A stretch of DNA of 64,000 bases from Hyalella azteca (taxonomy: Eukaryota; Arthropoda; Malacostraca; Amphipoda; Hyalellidae), in assembly GCF_000764305.2 (NCBI RefSeq), contig NW_025935171.1, forward strand, positions 1 through 64,000. Direction: 5' to 3'. The first letter of the stretch is position 1. The number at the start of each line of letters is the position of its first letter. The notes beneath the pieces are model-generated. The model searched no databases. It had not been told where the DNA came from and saw only the letters and a list, made by a program, of their open reading frames with translations. Shown one piece after another: positions 11,186-23,730 of this stretch. A program made the translations under genes and the position numbers.

Positions 11186-13719
11186 GCTCTAGTGACCCAG
11201 TAGTGGCATCGACCGCACCTTCATCTGATAACGAAACGCAGCTCTTTTGACCTTCCTAGAAGGCGTACGTAACCTTCTCTCACGCATGAGGTAGCCTTCT
11301 TACATTTAATTATTTTCAATACTTGTGAGATAATTTTTTAATCAATTCCAAACTTGTAAGCACTTCGCTGGTCGCAGTTTTTCCAAAGAAGACTTTAATT
11401 CAATTTCATTAATTAGGAAAATCAATAACTCGACTTTCAACAATTTCAAAATTTCTTCATACACAATGCTCGGTTGTTCAAGATCATAAAAAATTAATTA
11501 ATGGCAATATTTGTCTTCAGTCCCATTAAATTTTTGCTAGAATTTCCCGCGTAATTGCCAATGAAATCAAACCCTCCCTTGAGGGCACAAAAGCTATAAA
11601 TCCGTCAAGGACAGCACAAACATGTACATATTACATTGTATACAATGCAATGTACATAATGCAATGTACACAATACATGTACACAATACTTGTACACAAT
11701 ACATGTACAGAATACAAGTAAACATTACATAGATGTGTCAATAAGTCATTCGCCAACATGAATCACTTTTGAAAAATGTCAAAATTATTCCGAGCCGCGG
11801 TTACATTCTTTGATTGATCCGTTAAAGGATTAAATAACTGCTAAAACAATGGGAATACTTTCAAGAGATTATATCTAGATTATTTATTTGATCAATGATT
11901 CTTTGCCACAAATTATCGGAGAAATTTGATTCGCCAGATTTTGAGGTTGCACGCATAAACCCAAACATCAGCAATGACCATATCAGTAATGGCTTCGAGA
12001 ATGTACGTTAACGTTGAATAATTCCCAAGTTTGTTAATTAGTAGCATAATTAATAATTAGAACTTCTGAACTTATATGTATAAGTTCAGAACACTTACTG
12101 CGATGACAGCGAATCCTACAGCTATAAGTTGGGAATATTTTAGCAGTTCTCTGATCATATAATTGATAATATATATTAATGTTAAGCATTAATCACAGAG
12201 TAAGAGAGTTTAGCTACGTACATTCATTCAATTTAATCGTGTTTGAAAGCTAAAAAATTTGTAGTTTCTGTGTCAATCTGCTATTACTTAATAATTTTCA
12301 TTTCATCATAGTTCATAAAAATCCTTTATGAAAAAAAGTCAAAATAAATAGAGTAAAAATAAAAATCACCCTTCAGGTAATCGTTCTTCATAAAAAGCGT
12401 TGGCTGCATTCACCTGTTCACATGCCAATCAGCATTTACCTTCACGCTCGACCTGCCAATCAATACCCGCAGCAATCACCCCTGACCAACAGACTCGTGA
12501 CCAAGCAGGAGGTGTCATTTTCCCTTGTAAACAAACCTATGAAACGTTGCCCTGACCTATGACCTGACCTCGTCGCGACGAGCAAGCCTGAATAGTCAAG
12601 TATGATCAATTCAAAGGGTCATTCTGGAGCCTATGTTAAATTTTAATTCCTCGACATCTTTTAAGAAGGCTCGTGTTGCCTACTTGCCTATACCTGGCGA
12701 GGCTAGTTTGCATATCTTTCTGCTGGTTATTCTTTCAGGTATAAATACTCTAATTACGTAATTAATGTTCGACCAAATGAAAGTTTAGTGTTGTTTTAAT
12801 ACCCAGAAGGCGTGAAGGCCTGAATATGTGAATAACATTCTGATGTGTTCCTAATTTAAAGCAATGTCAAATCATATACATATTATGATTTAAATAAACA
12901 ATTTCAATTGTCACGAAAATGTAACGTTCTACATTCGATTGTCTTACCTGTGGTCACCTCTGCATGATGAAGATTTCAACGTGGGTGGAAAATTTGGCTT
13001 GGAGGGATACTTCATTGTATGGTTGAGAATTCGTTTTATTAATGTTATTCAGATAGTGCATGAATGCATTTGCATCTCCAAACTATTCTCCAGATTTTTA
13101 TTTTTTAAATAAATAAAGCAAAAATTCCGGCTTTGGAAACTTATTTTCAGTATTCTAATCATGATTTGGCAAGGATCATGTTAGTTAGGTTAACGATCGT
13201 TGCGAGTCCCATGATACGGTAAGGTTATCGTATCTTTTAACATCTACGATCTGTACTTTAAATAAAAATAATCTCGAGATCCCAGATCGTTTAAATATCC
13301 GATTACCGTTTGTCTGTATTCCAAGCAAGAGTTTTTAAAAGAAATCAAGGTATTATTAATATAAATTAGAAGTCTCTGGTTGAATTTTGGAAGCCTGGCT
13401 CTGTTGTAAATTCCGGAGCCCGCATCTACAATGCCCACCACGTCGATATTTTGCCTCTATTTGTTCGAAAGTGAAGCAATCGGAAATTATTGTTATCGAG
13501 CAATTTCGGCCCAGCCTGATGGATGTACCTGAGTGCATGAAACATCATTTCACACAATTATTAAGTACTCTCGTCACGGTGAATAACCAAAATATTATAA
13601 TGTTAAAAAAATATGAATAAGATATATTAAAAAATGCAGCATATCACAGAAATTTGGCTGCAGATGAAACGAAGTTAGCTGGAAAACCGGGGAAAAAAAT
13701 TATAACGAAAGAAACTAAC
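11186..13719. other. Gene-free stretch, probably intron of the TOGARAM-like gene in part
   Basis: Contains a degenerate ACAATACATGTAC-type repeat at about 11,620-11,730 and a near-perfect palindrome at 12,064-12,091 (TTCTGAACTTATA on both arms, 2-nt centre). The part next to 13,719 is the start of an intron of the minus-strand gene. Further exons were not identified. Confidence 0.5.
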
Positions 13720-15888
13720 CTCATTTGTGAGTTTGGCCAGAGTCGCCGGTGGCAGGAGGTTTTGTTGAGGAATCGATGCGCTCTGTACAACGGTTATGCT
13801 TTCGTCTGACGTATCAACACGACTCTCATCTTCTGCTTCGGCATGACCACTCCTGCGTGGACTTGCGGGAAGACCATTTCTGTCAAGTCTCATTTTCTCC
13901 GAAAATAACTTTCTTGTTTCAATTTGTCCATTCGAGGCTACATCAGCAACACTCGACTCCAACGACCTGCTTCTTTTTCCTCTTGATTTCTCCTTTTCAT
14001 TTATTATTTCGACATCATTCCGTCTAACGTTCAATTTGTTCAATTTTCTGGGATCGACAACGTGCATTTCTTTCTCCAGGCTGCTTTGTTTCTCTTTCTT
14101 GGGTGTCGCATTACTTATCGACGCACCACCTGCTTCTCTTGTACCACCTGCACCACCTGCTCCGCTTGCACCACCTGCACCACCTGCTTCTCTTGCACCA
14201 CCTGCTCCACTTGCACCACCACCTGCACCACCGTCAGCACCATTCGTTTCGTCTCCGTCGTCCTCGGCTTGACTGTGTCTGTCAGGCAAGTCGGGGTCGT
14301 CGGCTTCAGCCATGAAATCGTCCAGGCGCTTGGCGTCATCACTCTTCAGTTTTGCCGATAATTCTGAAAATTTTTCTTCGCCTAAAACAGACCGAATTCT
14401 CAGCAAGGCATCAATGGAAGGCTGCTTCAACCGTGGGACGCTAGCACTGATCACTAACGACGACACTAAAGGAACAAGCTTACTGGAAGCAAAGTTTCGG
14501 TTTATGACCTTAGAAATGTTGTCTATTGTGTATCGCTTTGCCGAGTCTTTCCTTCCTTTAAGACCATATTCCACCATCATATCCAAGACCTGTTGGCGTT
14601 CAGTCGTTGCAGGCACGTATGACCGCAGGAATTCTACTGTAGATCTCTGCAGGGTAGGATGTCTGTGACCCATATTGCCCACGACGCTGGGTAAGATCGT
14701 GTTCATGTTATCATCCATATCTTTACTCATGTACGGAATGATGTCCTTAAGCAACAATGTGGCTTCGGAACGGACTACCGGAGAATCATCGTTTAGCAGA
14801 CCATTAACTTCCTGAAAAAAATTAGGCCGATTGAAATCGTCCGGGACTCGACGATGCTGCTTAAGAGCTCGCTTCAAATTGACCAAAACCTGGGTTTTGT
14901 CTTCACTTTCCCTGAGCTTGTTTGCTACAATTAAAGCGTTGATAGTGGTAGGTTTGCCGTCTTGGTTTCCTCCAAGGCTGGAGGAACTTCGTCTAGAAGA
15001 GCTGTTGATGTCTGCCGTATTTAGAGAGCTGCGTCTAGGCGGTTGGGAGGGGACTGACAGGGACGATTTGGGTCGAGCCTGGAACTTGTTCAATGGCTCC
15101 GGGTTGTGAGAATTTCTTCTGGAGGTAATGCTTGGGGCAGAGCGAGGTGGTCGTAGGGCTGAATCTGAAGACCGTCTAGATGAACTGCTTCTTTTTGCAG
15201 GAGCTGGAGCACCCCCAGCATCTCGAGGAGGGTTATGAGCCCGATTAGAACCTGCCGGAGCAGGGATCAAGGAGGGTTTCGTAGTTTTTACGACGTTCAG
15301 AGTGTATTTGCTGGCATTATCGGCTTTTCGCAGTGATTCTGAGGCTTGATCCCGATCGGACTGAGGAGACGCAACAGGCTTTTGCCTTGGACTTCTCGCC
15401 GACGAACCGCTCGTTTTTTGATGAGATTTTTGAGGTGGCGAATGCGATGGAGATTTTCTTACTCCACCTTTATGATTTACTTTTTTTTCTTCGTACTTAT
15501 TTTCGTTTGATTTGCGTTTTGAACTTTTGCCGTACGTAGCGACAGGTACTTCCAAAAGTCTAGACTTGCTTCCGACTTCGAGCTCCTTCTTAAAATTTTT
15601 TCTCTTTCCGTCTCCATTTTCGGGAGATTTCGAATTTTTCGATGGAGATTTTGATTTCTTCTTTGGCGATAAAGCATTTTTATCTTTTATCGTCTCTTTT
15701 CTTGGTGATTTCGGGAGGCTTCTTTCATTTGGACTTTGCTTTTTGGTTTTTCCTTCTGCCGGAATTTTGACTAAGGTGCCCGAGAGGCGACGGTGCGTGG
15801 ACTGCCTGACTCCCCCACCGGCCAGGATCAGGTCCTCGCTCCCCTTCCTCTGGTGGGGCGCCGCGGCAAGTCTGTCGTAGACCATCAT
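13720..15888 (-). CDS. TOGARAM1: TOGARAM1/crescerin-like microtubule regulator, first coding exon (partial)
   Basis: The family binds tubulin through TOG arrays and acts on ciliary/axonemal microtubules. This exon encodes 723 residues. Residues 1-310 are basic, Ser/Pro/Lys-rich and disordered (SPKKKSKSPSK, RRSSSS). Residues 315-530 form a helical HEAT/TOG domain, including GLLNDDSPVVRSEATLLLKD, VVGNMGHRHPTLQRS and a helix VLGEEKFSEL, fitting TOG1 of TOGARAM. Residues 551-590 are a Gly/Ala-rich low-complexity run; the rest is a charged linker. The start is the second-strand ATG at 15,888 (MM, context GCCATGATGG) because an in-frame TGA lies just upstream. The exon ends in GAG followed by a GTTAGT donor at 13,719. 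Downstream TOG domains are not visible. The long N-terminal extension before TOG1 is unusual. CLASP or another TOG protein is the alternative. Confidence 0.72.
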
Positions 15889-17393
15889 GGCTCCTCCGCT
15901 TCTTCTTCAGTCGAAATTCTCGTCCAGCTTCAGCGGCACTCAGAAGCTAAAAAATTCTTCCAATTCATCACAATTATAAGAGAAGCTGGGGCGGTCAACT
16001 GCCCACCTTTCAAAGTAAAATTGACCAAATGAAAACTCGCAATAACAATCCTGATTTTTCAATAAGTTTTTTGACTATTTGAACTTGTATTCCATGTTTT
16101 TTCTTCGACAAATTCATTTACGATGCCAAAAAATTCGTATTGATTTTATGCGATGCTACTACATTCGTAGTAGCATTTTAAAATCAATTCTCTGTTCCCA
16201 ACGAGAATTATTTTTAGAGTTTGTTTCACATATTTAGGTATATTCTATCACCTGGCTTTTTTAGTTGCTCGCAATTATTTCTTTGGTATTTTATTATGTA
16301 AATCCAAACCTAACTTAAAAAGCGAACAAACGAAAGTTCACTGAACTAAACTTGGTTATTTTTAATCGTTATAGTTTTTCGTGACAAAGATTCATGTAAA
16401 AAAATTAATTTTTGAAACTCTGCAAGAATGACAAGACGTATACGTAGAGATCGAGCAATAATTTAGATACAATTGAACCAGAAATGCCCAATTAGATAAG
16501 TCTACCTAACGCCTCTCCTACTAAAGAACTCTCACCAAGAAGTTAATTACGCCTTCTATACGACGTGTTCCTTCCTTTTCTTCGTCTAACTTTTGATTAA
16601 TAAACGTTACTTTGATAAATTATTCACCTGCTTACTCACATTTTTTCCACAATCAAAGATAAGTATAACCCTAAAATCCGTTGTCCATGGATTTCCTTCA
16701 AAACTGGGCACTGATTTGGACCCGTACAGGCTCATTAATTGGCCGCTCGAGGCCTAGAAACAGAGACAGGATGACTCAAGCAATCTTCATGCAGAGCCTG
16801 GTCATTTCCCTTTCATTTGTTTTATAAGGTAGTATATTAAAATAATTTCATCATCACTGCGTGTTTGTCAATCGTTAAAAAACCACCAACTGAATACCTA
16901 GTACGACAGTGGGAATGGTTGCTTGATTCACCACTCTCGCACTTATGTCATTTATCTGAATTCTGCAAATTTGATTAAAATCTTGATAACAATTTGTGAG
17001 TTAGCTGGGACAGTGCGGCGTACCGTTGAGGCTCAAAAACAGAGCCTTCGCTTATTAGAACATGAGGCACTATTCGGCCGAGAAAACAACTGCCTATGCA
17101 ATTGTGTATTTTAATTCTTGCCATTATTATGAAATTTACATTCACATTCTCTCTGGAACCTTCTAGTTTCGGGACGGCCTAATCCAAAAAAATTTGCTGC
17201 AGATGCCTTACGCGCACGATTGCTCTTTGTGAATACCATTATTTTAAAGAGAGAACGCAAGAAATTTCTTTGTTTACCTAAATTCTATTGAAAATGCTCT
17301 AATTGGAAACATACAATCAATTCGAGACATCAATCCCATTAAATATTGTGGTTGCTCATTTCTGTTTATTCTTGGTTTGAGAAACGCAGATCT
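15889..17393. other. Upstream flank of the TOGARAM-like gene; no other gene seen
   Basis: The first 100 bases are likely 5' UTR or promoter of the minus-strand gene. An imperfect hairpin at about 16,138-16,190 has a perfect inner stem (ATGCTACTAC, loop ATTC, GTAGTAGCAT) and an outer ATTGATTTTA/TAAAATCAAT arm. The remainder is AT-rich without recognisable features. Confidence 0.45.
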
Positions 17394-17578
17394 TGACATC
17401 TTCATTAATCACTTTACATCGCACGTTCACATCTTCATTAATCACTTTACATCGCACGTTCACATCTTCATTAATCACTTTACATCGCACGTTCACATCT
17501 TCATTAATCACTTTACATCGCACGTTCGCATCTTCATTAATCAGTTCACATCGCACGTTCACATCTTTATAAATCACT
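17394..17578. repeat. Minisatellite, 33-bp unit, about 5.5 copies
   Basis: The unit runs ATCTTCATTAATCACTTTAC followed by ATCGCACGTTCAC. The last two copies diverge (CAGTTCACATCG, CTTTATAAATCACTAAAC). Open on both strands because the period is divisible by three. Confidence 0.9.
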
Positions 17579-17632
17579 AAACATCACACGATATAAAAAT
17601 GACAAAATTGATAAGTCATTACTTGTGTTTGA

Positions 17633-17920
17633 GTGAGGAGAAGGAATCTCAAACTTCTCGAACTCGAGCGTCCCAATTTAGATAAGGAATCTTCAGAGCC
17701 CCACAAATGGGTTTATGTCACGAAGGCTGATATTCTACATCAATTGAGGTCTCATCAACCAATCAATGAATGTCTTGAACATGTCACGAATGCTCATGTC
17801 CTACATCTGTTTAGGTCACGTGAACAAATAACTGAACTTCTTGGTAAATTTTGCACGCAGACGGCTCTCGTACAAGCACAGCTCATGATTCTTGCAAGTA
17901 ATAAACATGTTAGAAATTAA
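17633..17920 (+). CDS. Small ORF with an internal two-fold repeat, doubtful
   Basis: A 95-codon ORF right after the minisatellite. Two consecutive units of about 22 residues are related: VTKADILHQLRSHQPINECL and VTNAHVLHLFRSREQITELL. The DNA shows the same 66-bp duplication with substitutions that keep the frame open and the residues similar. I recognise no family. It could be a small helical protein, an exon, or an eroded two-copy minisatellite. Confidence 0.2.
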   Translation: MRRRNLKLLELERPNLDKESSEPHKWVYVTKADILHQLRSHQPINECLEHVTNAHVLHLFRSREQITELLGKFCTQTALVQAQLMILASNKHVRN

Positions 17921-19821
17921 TTCAGGGAAAATATAACCAACAATTCCTAACATAATAATGTTTATACGCTGTTATTTGTACGAATTTTTCCTTATAATAT
18001 TTACTTGATTATATGATGTCATGTGTATTGGAGATAATATAAATAAGTAAAGTTTAGTCTGGAAAGCTAGTCTAATTTTTCACTGCAGTTTAGTCATCCA
18101 TAGCAGAAATATGTCCGACAAACTGAATTCATTTCGAAGCTGAATAATAAAAGCTGAAAATTTATTCATCGCGATTTTTATTTCTTCAAGATTGTCTCTT
18201 TAAATTTTGAGATCTTTAATTGGATCTGAAGACGCTACAATGTCCGGCATCACTCTTAAATTGAATGGGTCGTATAAAACGTATTGCACTTTCATATCCA
18301 CAGCAAAAGCAAGGGGCTAACCTAGCACTGATATGTCATTTGCCGGACCGATTCTGGCTCTTTTTCTCCCGCCGCCACTCAAGATCAGCGATCACTTGGA
18401 CGCGAGTATTCAAGTGGTTTTAGTAGTTGTGTGATGTGCAATTACGTATTTCAATTTGGGAATCACTACCAAATTCAGCTCATTCCAAATAATTTATTTT
18501 TAAAGTTCGATTCTAAATAATTGAAAAATATGCGATCCATTACTATATAGCACATTTGAATACCTTCAATCAAATTATGGGCACCTGTGAGCCACTGAAG
18601 CAAAATTGGCAGAATCAGAAGTGCCTTATAAATTTAATATTATTTTTCTTATAAATATTTATCAAGATTGACCAATTTTATCTTCATGAGGCAATTGTTT
18701 TAACAAAAGACTAGAGACGTCGCCGAGTAATAAATATAATAAGATTTCAATCACATGTGTTGATGCTGATATCATTGGTTTTTATATTGTCGAATATCTC
18801 GAGAAAGTGCAGAGTGTTGTGGAGTTGCGTGCCAGGCTCGAGGAGCGCGGAAACGACGTGCAATCACACGGACAATCAGAAGCGCACTGGCGACCTCACA
18901 CCTCGCCAGGTCATCTCCACTTCCGGCCCCAGCGGCGAGCCTGGCCGGTGTAATTTATATTCCAATTATCTTCGACAGTTTCAAGTTCTTTTTCCAGATT
19001 GAGTTCGGTTCTTGGTATGTAAGCATCAAATTCGTGTGCGATTTGTTCACGGCAGTGCTTCTTTGATTGAGAAGACGGAGTATGAATGCCATAGTAAAAT
19101 GATCTTTACAGGCAGAACCTTATTTCAGTAACTCCATGGAGATGTTCTCGGATCTTTTGGATAATCCCGCATACGCACTGATTATTTGTCTGTGCCTGTC
19201 TGTTAGGCCATATTCTTTCCTTAACATTTTGAAGTCATCCATTTTAATTACGTATTGCCAATTTAAATCTTTGTTACGTTCGTTACATTATCAGATATAA
19301 TAAAGTGAAGTATAATAAACATTATAAAAAACATTTGTAGAAAATAAGTGTAATTATTCTTCACGGCGAAGCGGAGGCCGCTGCCGGTATGCGTGCTCAT
19401 CACAATCAGAGCTGCAAGCTCCTCAATGCCAATAGCTCGATCAATCTCTTCATAAATATCTCATCAGGCAGTCATAGCCCATACTGTGAACATTATTATT
19501 GAACTGTAACACAATTTTCTCTGTTTATCTGACATAGGTAAATCAAGTTTCTTAGTTTATGAGTCACTAACGCTTATTGTTTCTATTTGATAGTGCGGCG
19601 AAAATACTCAAAATACAATGAAGACCGCACTGCATTATACACTTAATCCATAAATATGTTTCATGAATATCATACTCGGGCTGACATACATCTTGCCACC
19701 GAGCGCGTGGGCACTATGATGAGAAAGAGGCAAATCCTGGGAGCAACATCCGTAGACTTGACCTCGAAGTTATCTTGCCTGAGCTGACTCAAGATGACGG
19801 GAGTTTTGAGCAATTAACGCA
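17921..19821. other. No recognised gene
   Basis: AT-rich sequence with a GC-rich island at about 18,815-18,950. No domain or splice-supported exon recognised. Confidence 0.5.
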
Positions 19822-20190
19822 AGCAGTAAAGTTTTGAGCAGTAAAATTGTGAGCAGCAAAGTTATGAGCAATAAAGTTATGAGCAATAAAGTTATGAGCA
19901 GTAAAGTTAGGAGCAATAAAGTTATGAGCAGTAAAGTTATGAGTAATAAAGGTATGAGCAATAAAGTTATGAGCAATAAGATTATGAGCAATAAAGTTGT
20001 GAGTAATAAAGTTATGAGCAATAAAGTTATGAGCAATAAAGTTGTGAGTAATAAAGTTATGAGCAATAAGATTATGAGCAATAAAGTTGTGAGTAATAAA
20101 GTTATGAGCAATAAAGTTATGAGCAGTAAAGTTATGAGCAATAAAGTTATGAGCAATAAAGTTATGAGCAATAAAGTTATGAGCAATAAG
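19822..20190. repeat. Minisatellite, 15-bp unit, about 24 copies
   Basis: Unit AAGTTATGAGCAATA with AGCAGTAAA, GTGAGTAAT and AATAAGATT variants. It stops at an N (20,192) and a sequencing adapter, so its true length and right flank are unknown. Confidence 0.95.
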
Positions 20191-20195
20191 ANCAG

Positions 20196-20233
20196 CTGTC
20201 TCTTATACACATCTAGATGTGTATAAGAGACAG
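20196..20233. other. Nextera mate-pair junction adapter (assembly artefact)
   Basis: Two Tn5 mosaic ends lie back to back: CTGTCTCTTATACACATCT followed by AGATGTGTATAAGAGACAG. This 38-bp palindromic string is the known circularisation junction of Illumina Nextera mate-pair libraries. An N sits 4 bp to its left. It is not native sequence. The two repeat arrays it separates may not be neighbours in the genome. The reading SYTHLDVYKRQ from this DNA is a known contaminant peptide. Confidence 0.97.
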
Positions 20234-20430
20234 ACATGAGACACTCTACTGATCGTAGTTGCTGCCACACAAGACATGAGACACTCAGCTGATCGTAGTT
20301 GCTGCCACACAAGACATGAGACACTCAGCTGATCGTAGTTGCTGCCACACAAGACATGAGACACTCAGCTGATCGTAGTTGCTGCCACACAAGACATGAG
20401 ACACTCTGCTGATCGTAGTTGTTGCATCAC
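20234..20430. repeat. Minisatellite, 40-bp unit, about 5 copies
   Basis: The unit runs ACATGAGACACTCAGCTGAT followed by CGTAGTTGCTGCCACACAAG. The first copy begins directly at the adapter, so its left boundary is artificial. Confidence 0.93.
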
Positions 20431-23400
20431 TAGTATGCGTACGTAGCGTCATGTAGCATCACGAGTATGCTATGTAGTTCTAATTTTTATTTTAATATTT
20501 TAACACCGAAATTAGCCAAAACCCACATTATTTTAACTAAAATTTTAGGGAAATAATGCCGTTTTTAAGTAAATTCAACATGTTTTTTTAATTATGATTT
20601 TAATATTTTTAACACGCAAAATAGTCAAAACCCACATTATTTTAGCTCAAAATTTTAAAGAAAATAATGTCTATTTGAAGTATATACTCTATATATTTTT
20701 AATTTTGATTTTATTATTTTTAACACGTAAAATAGTCCAATTGAACGATGAACAATGCGCCAGTGTTCGGCTGGTTAATTCTGAAGCAGAATATCCTATC
20801 CTGAAGCCGAATATTTTACTTTGAAACGGAATCGCGCACCTGGAATTTTCCTTCATCGAGGACTGTTATTTTACTCTGTTATGAGTTGTTTTATTTAGTT
20901 AATTGAATGAAAAGTTTCAATGATGTAACAAAATTGTCATCAATGTAATCTCAATGTTAACTGCTCTCATAGCGGCAATTGCCTCTCACTATGGCAGCTG
21001 CCCCTCGATCACTATGGCAGGTGACACTCAGTATGGCAGTTCGCACGAAGTGTTACACTTGTTGCTTGTTAACATGTTTCGAGCAGCGACAAAGCTGCTT
21101 TATACACGTGCCACAAGCAAATTTACCAGCAGCAACAAGTGTAACACATGTTCGGGCCAATTGCCATGCTGAGTGGCAGCTCCGTCATGCAGCGTACGGC
21201 CAGTGTAGCTCCCACCTGTTGGAGGAGAGTGCGTGCGACGTGCTGCGTATTGCATATAATGTTATCACATTATATACAATATCACGTTATGATACGGTCA
21301 CATTGTAACGGAAAACTGTCCCCAGTTATTGCGGGCAGTTTTTCATTTTGCTTGCCGTGGCTTGTCTATCTTTGGTAGCTCTACATTCACTCATGTTAAG
21401 CGCCAAGTTCGGCCTCCACATTACTGTAAGTCTTAATCACAACCTATGACAAAATTGTGCCAAAGTTGAATCGGAGCTCCACAATTGAAAATTCACCTGA
21501 GGATTTTGCGTTTTCTGTGGTCATCTACTCGTGGTATTTGTAGACGCCATATCTACATTGTACCATTGTCTTTTGATTTCCTACCGTGAAATGTCTCTCG
21601 TTTTTTTGGAAGCCACATGTTAAAAATTCAATAGAAATTAAAATCTGTTTAAGCTGACTGACCTTTGCAATAAATCAGCTTGAACGTATGCTGAGTTGGG
21701 AATGCAACAAACAGCTTCAAATGTGGCTAGGACGTGAGATATTTACTGGCTGCATTGGCATAAGTGTTTTACAGTCAAACAGCGCATAAGCTTACAGTTA
21801 GTTCTACGCACATTTCGACAAATTCATCTCCTTAGTCAAATTCACAACTAGCATATTTTCTGTTTTCCTATCAAATCGAGAGACAAGCCATTTGGGAACT
21901 TGCATGTTATATAGATCTTGGAAAATTGCAAAGAAGTAACTCTATGTTTATTTAGATGTTCATAATATATCTCAAGTCACTGTCTGAAAAGCTCTTAGAC
22001 TTCTTATGCACTCAGCACTCGTAATTTGAAAAAAAATATTTGAAATCGTTTTGTTACAGTGAACATTTAAAAAAATTTTTTTTCTTGAAAACCACGATAA
22101 TTATTCGAGTATTAATGGTTGTTAAATTTTCGCCTTGCACACGTTTTTATTCTTCGTTAAATTATATATTCTATTATGTTGAGAGATTTGATGCACACTT
22201 TCAATGCTTCATTTATTTCAACACTTAATTCCTTCACTAAAATATGCGGTCCGTGTTAAATTCAGTGAACATCATACACAAAAGGAATATTTTTCTTAAA
22301 AAAAAACAAGTAAACTTCTATAAATGCCTAAGTAAATCTGGTGCATCGTCGGCTAAACTGCACTAATATTATAGAACAACTTTTCTTTCAAATACTTCTT
22401 CAAGCATTGAAAAATCATTTACCTTCTGAAAAGATTCAAGATAATCAGCAAAGACGAACTCGTCAGATGTATTTAAAGGTTATTATAGCTCTCATATATG
22501 AGAATTTGAACTTTAAAAAGTTGATTCGTCAAGTAGAATAGCAAACTTAGAACATTGGGGTTCTGATGTTTGTTTTTCACCATCAAAGGCCAATTCATCA
22601 ATGTGGCGCTGAATAGATCGTACACTTAACGGTATGATTTTAAAACTTATTTATAGTCTTTTCGGTATTTTTTTGCATATTTCTATCGGAGATTTTCGAT
22701 TTATATCTTATATTAAAATTGTGCAAAATTTTAACTTTACTACTGGAACTTGTTTCTGAATGAAAGGCCTTCAAAACGTTTTCATTTGGTTTAATTTTCC
22801 TTGATCGACCTCCTTTCGACTCCTATCAACTTATCGACCCCTTGGGTTCTCTTCTTTCTTCGACCCCATGATGTCGATGACGGCCCCGTTTCAGAACTGT
22901 AGACGAAGAAAGCATCTATATAAAATTGCGATTACATTATAGTACCTTAACTTTTTTAGTGGACCCTCATTTTGAAACATCATTCCTTATTTTGATATAG
23001 GACCCTTATTATGCAATAGAACTGGCAATACTTTCAGTGTACTAATTTATCTCAATAATATGAAGCGTTATTTAGCTTACGTTTCGCAATTTCTTTCAAA
23101 ACGAAACATTTTAAAAGAAACCCTTTTTGCGTAAATGCAACTGTGAAAAATGGAAGAAACAGGAGAAATTCATAATCAATATAATCCTAAAATAATTCAG
23201 CCACCGTTACGTGGCGACTTCATATGATACTTTGAGACGAGCGTATTCGCTATCAACAATGACATGGAGGCAATAATTAATCTAGTAATAAATCATCGTC
23301 AATAGCTCAGTGTGTACTTGCATCCTACTTTAGTTGATCAGCTGAGTGGTAGCGGCAGCGCATATACAGCACAGTATAAAACATTTAAATTGGCTATGAA

Positions 23401-23442
23401 CTTCTTTTAAAACACTTGCCTTACAGAGTGTTTAGCTGCAAG
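20431..23442. other. No recognised gene; scattered repeats
   Basis: At 20,480-20,740 a motif (TTTTAATATTTTTAACACG, then AAAACCCACATTATTTTA) recurs about three times at roughly 100-bp spacing. At 21,050-21,066 and 21,131-21,147 are perfect 17-bp inverted arms (GTGTTACACTTGTTGCT). The rest is AT-rich without recognisable coding exons. Confidence 0.45.
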
Positions 23443-23730
23443 TACTGCAGGGCTCTGCATCTATGCTCACAGTATCTCAGAGCTCTCCATCTTTGCTCCA
23501 AGTATCTCAGAGCTCTCCATCTATGCTTCAGGTATCTCAGAGCTCTATATCTTTGCTTCAGGTATCTCAGAGCTCTCCATCTTTGCTCCAAGTATCTCAG
23601 AGCTCTCCATCTATGCTTCAGGTATCTCAGAGCTCTATCTATATCTTTGCTCCAAGTACCTCAGAGCTCTCCATCTATGCTTCAGGTATCTCAGAGCTCT
23701 CCATCTTTGCTCCAAGTATCTCAGTTCTTC
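23443..23730. repeat. Minisatellite, 30-bp unit, about 9 copies
   Basis: Units alternate between ATCTTTGCTCCAAGTATCTC and ATCTATGCTTCAGGTATCTC, each followed by AGAGCTCTCC, indicating a higher-order pattern. Sequence from 23,731 to 24,334 is AT-rich flank upstream of the transporter gene. Confidence 0.92.

Noticed and set aside
10573..11250. 225-codon ORF (and 176-185-codon ORFs in other frames)
   Set aside because: Pure 33-bp minisatellite; open because the period is divisible by three and units lack stops on both strands.
13244..13620. Possible further TOGARAM-like exon just downstream
   Set aside because: Short ORFs on both strands, no helical TOG pattern and no donor/acceptor pair in phase.
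14036..14361. Plus-strand Pro/Cys/His-rich ORFs
   Set aside because: Antisense shadows of the Gly/Ala-rich segment of the TOGARAM-like exon.
19770..20324. Minus-strand 184-codon Leu-rich ORF resembling a membrane protein
   Set aside because: Made of the 15-bp array, a sequencing adapter and the 40-bp array; an artefact.
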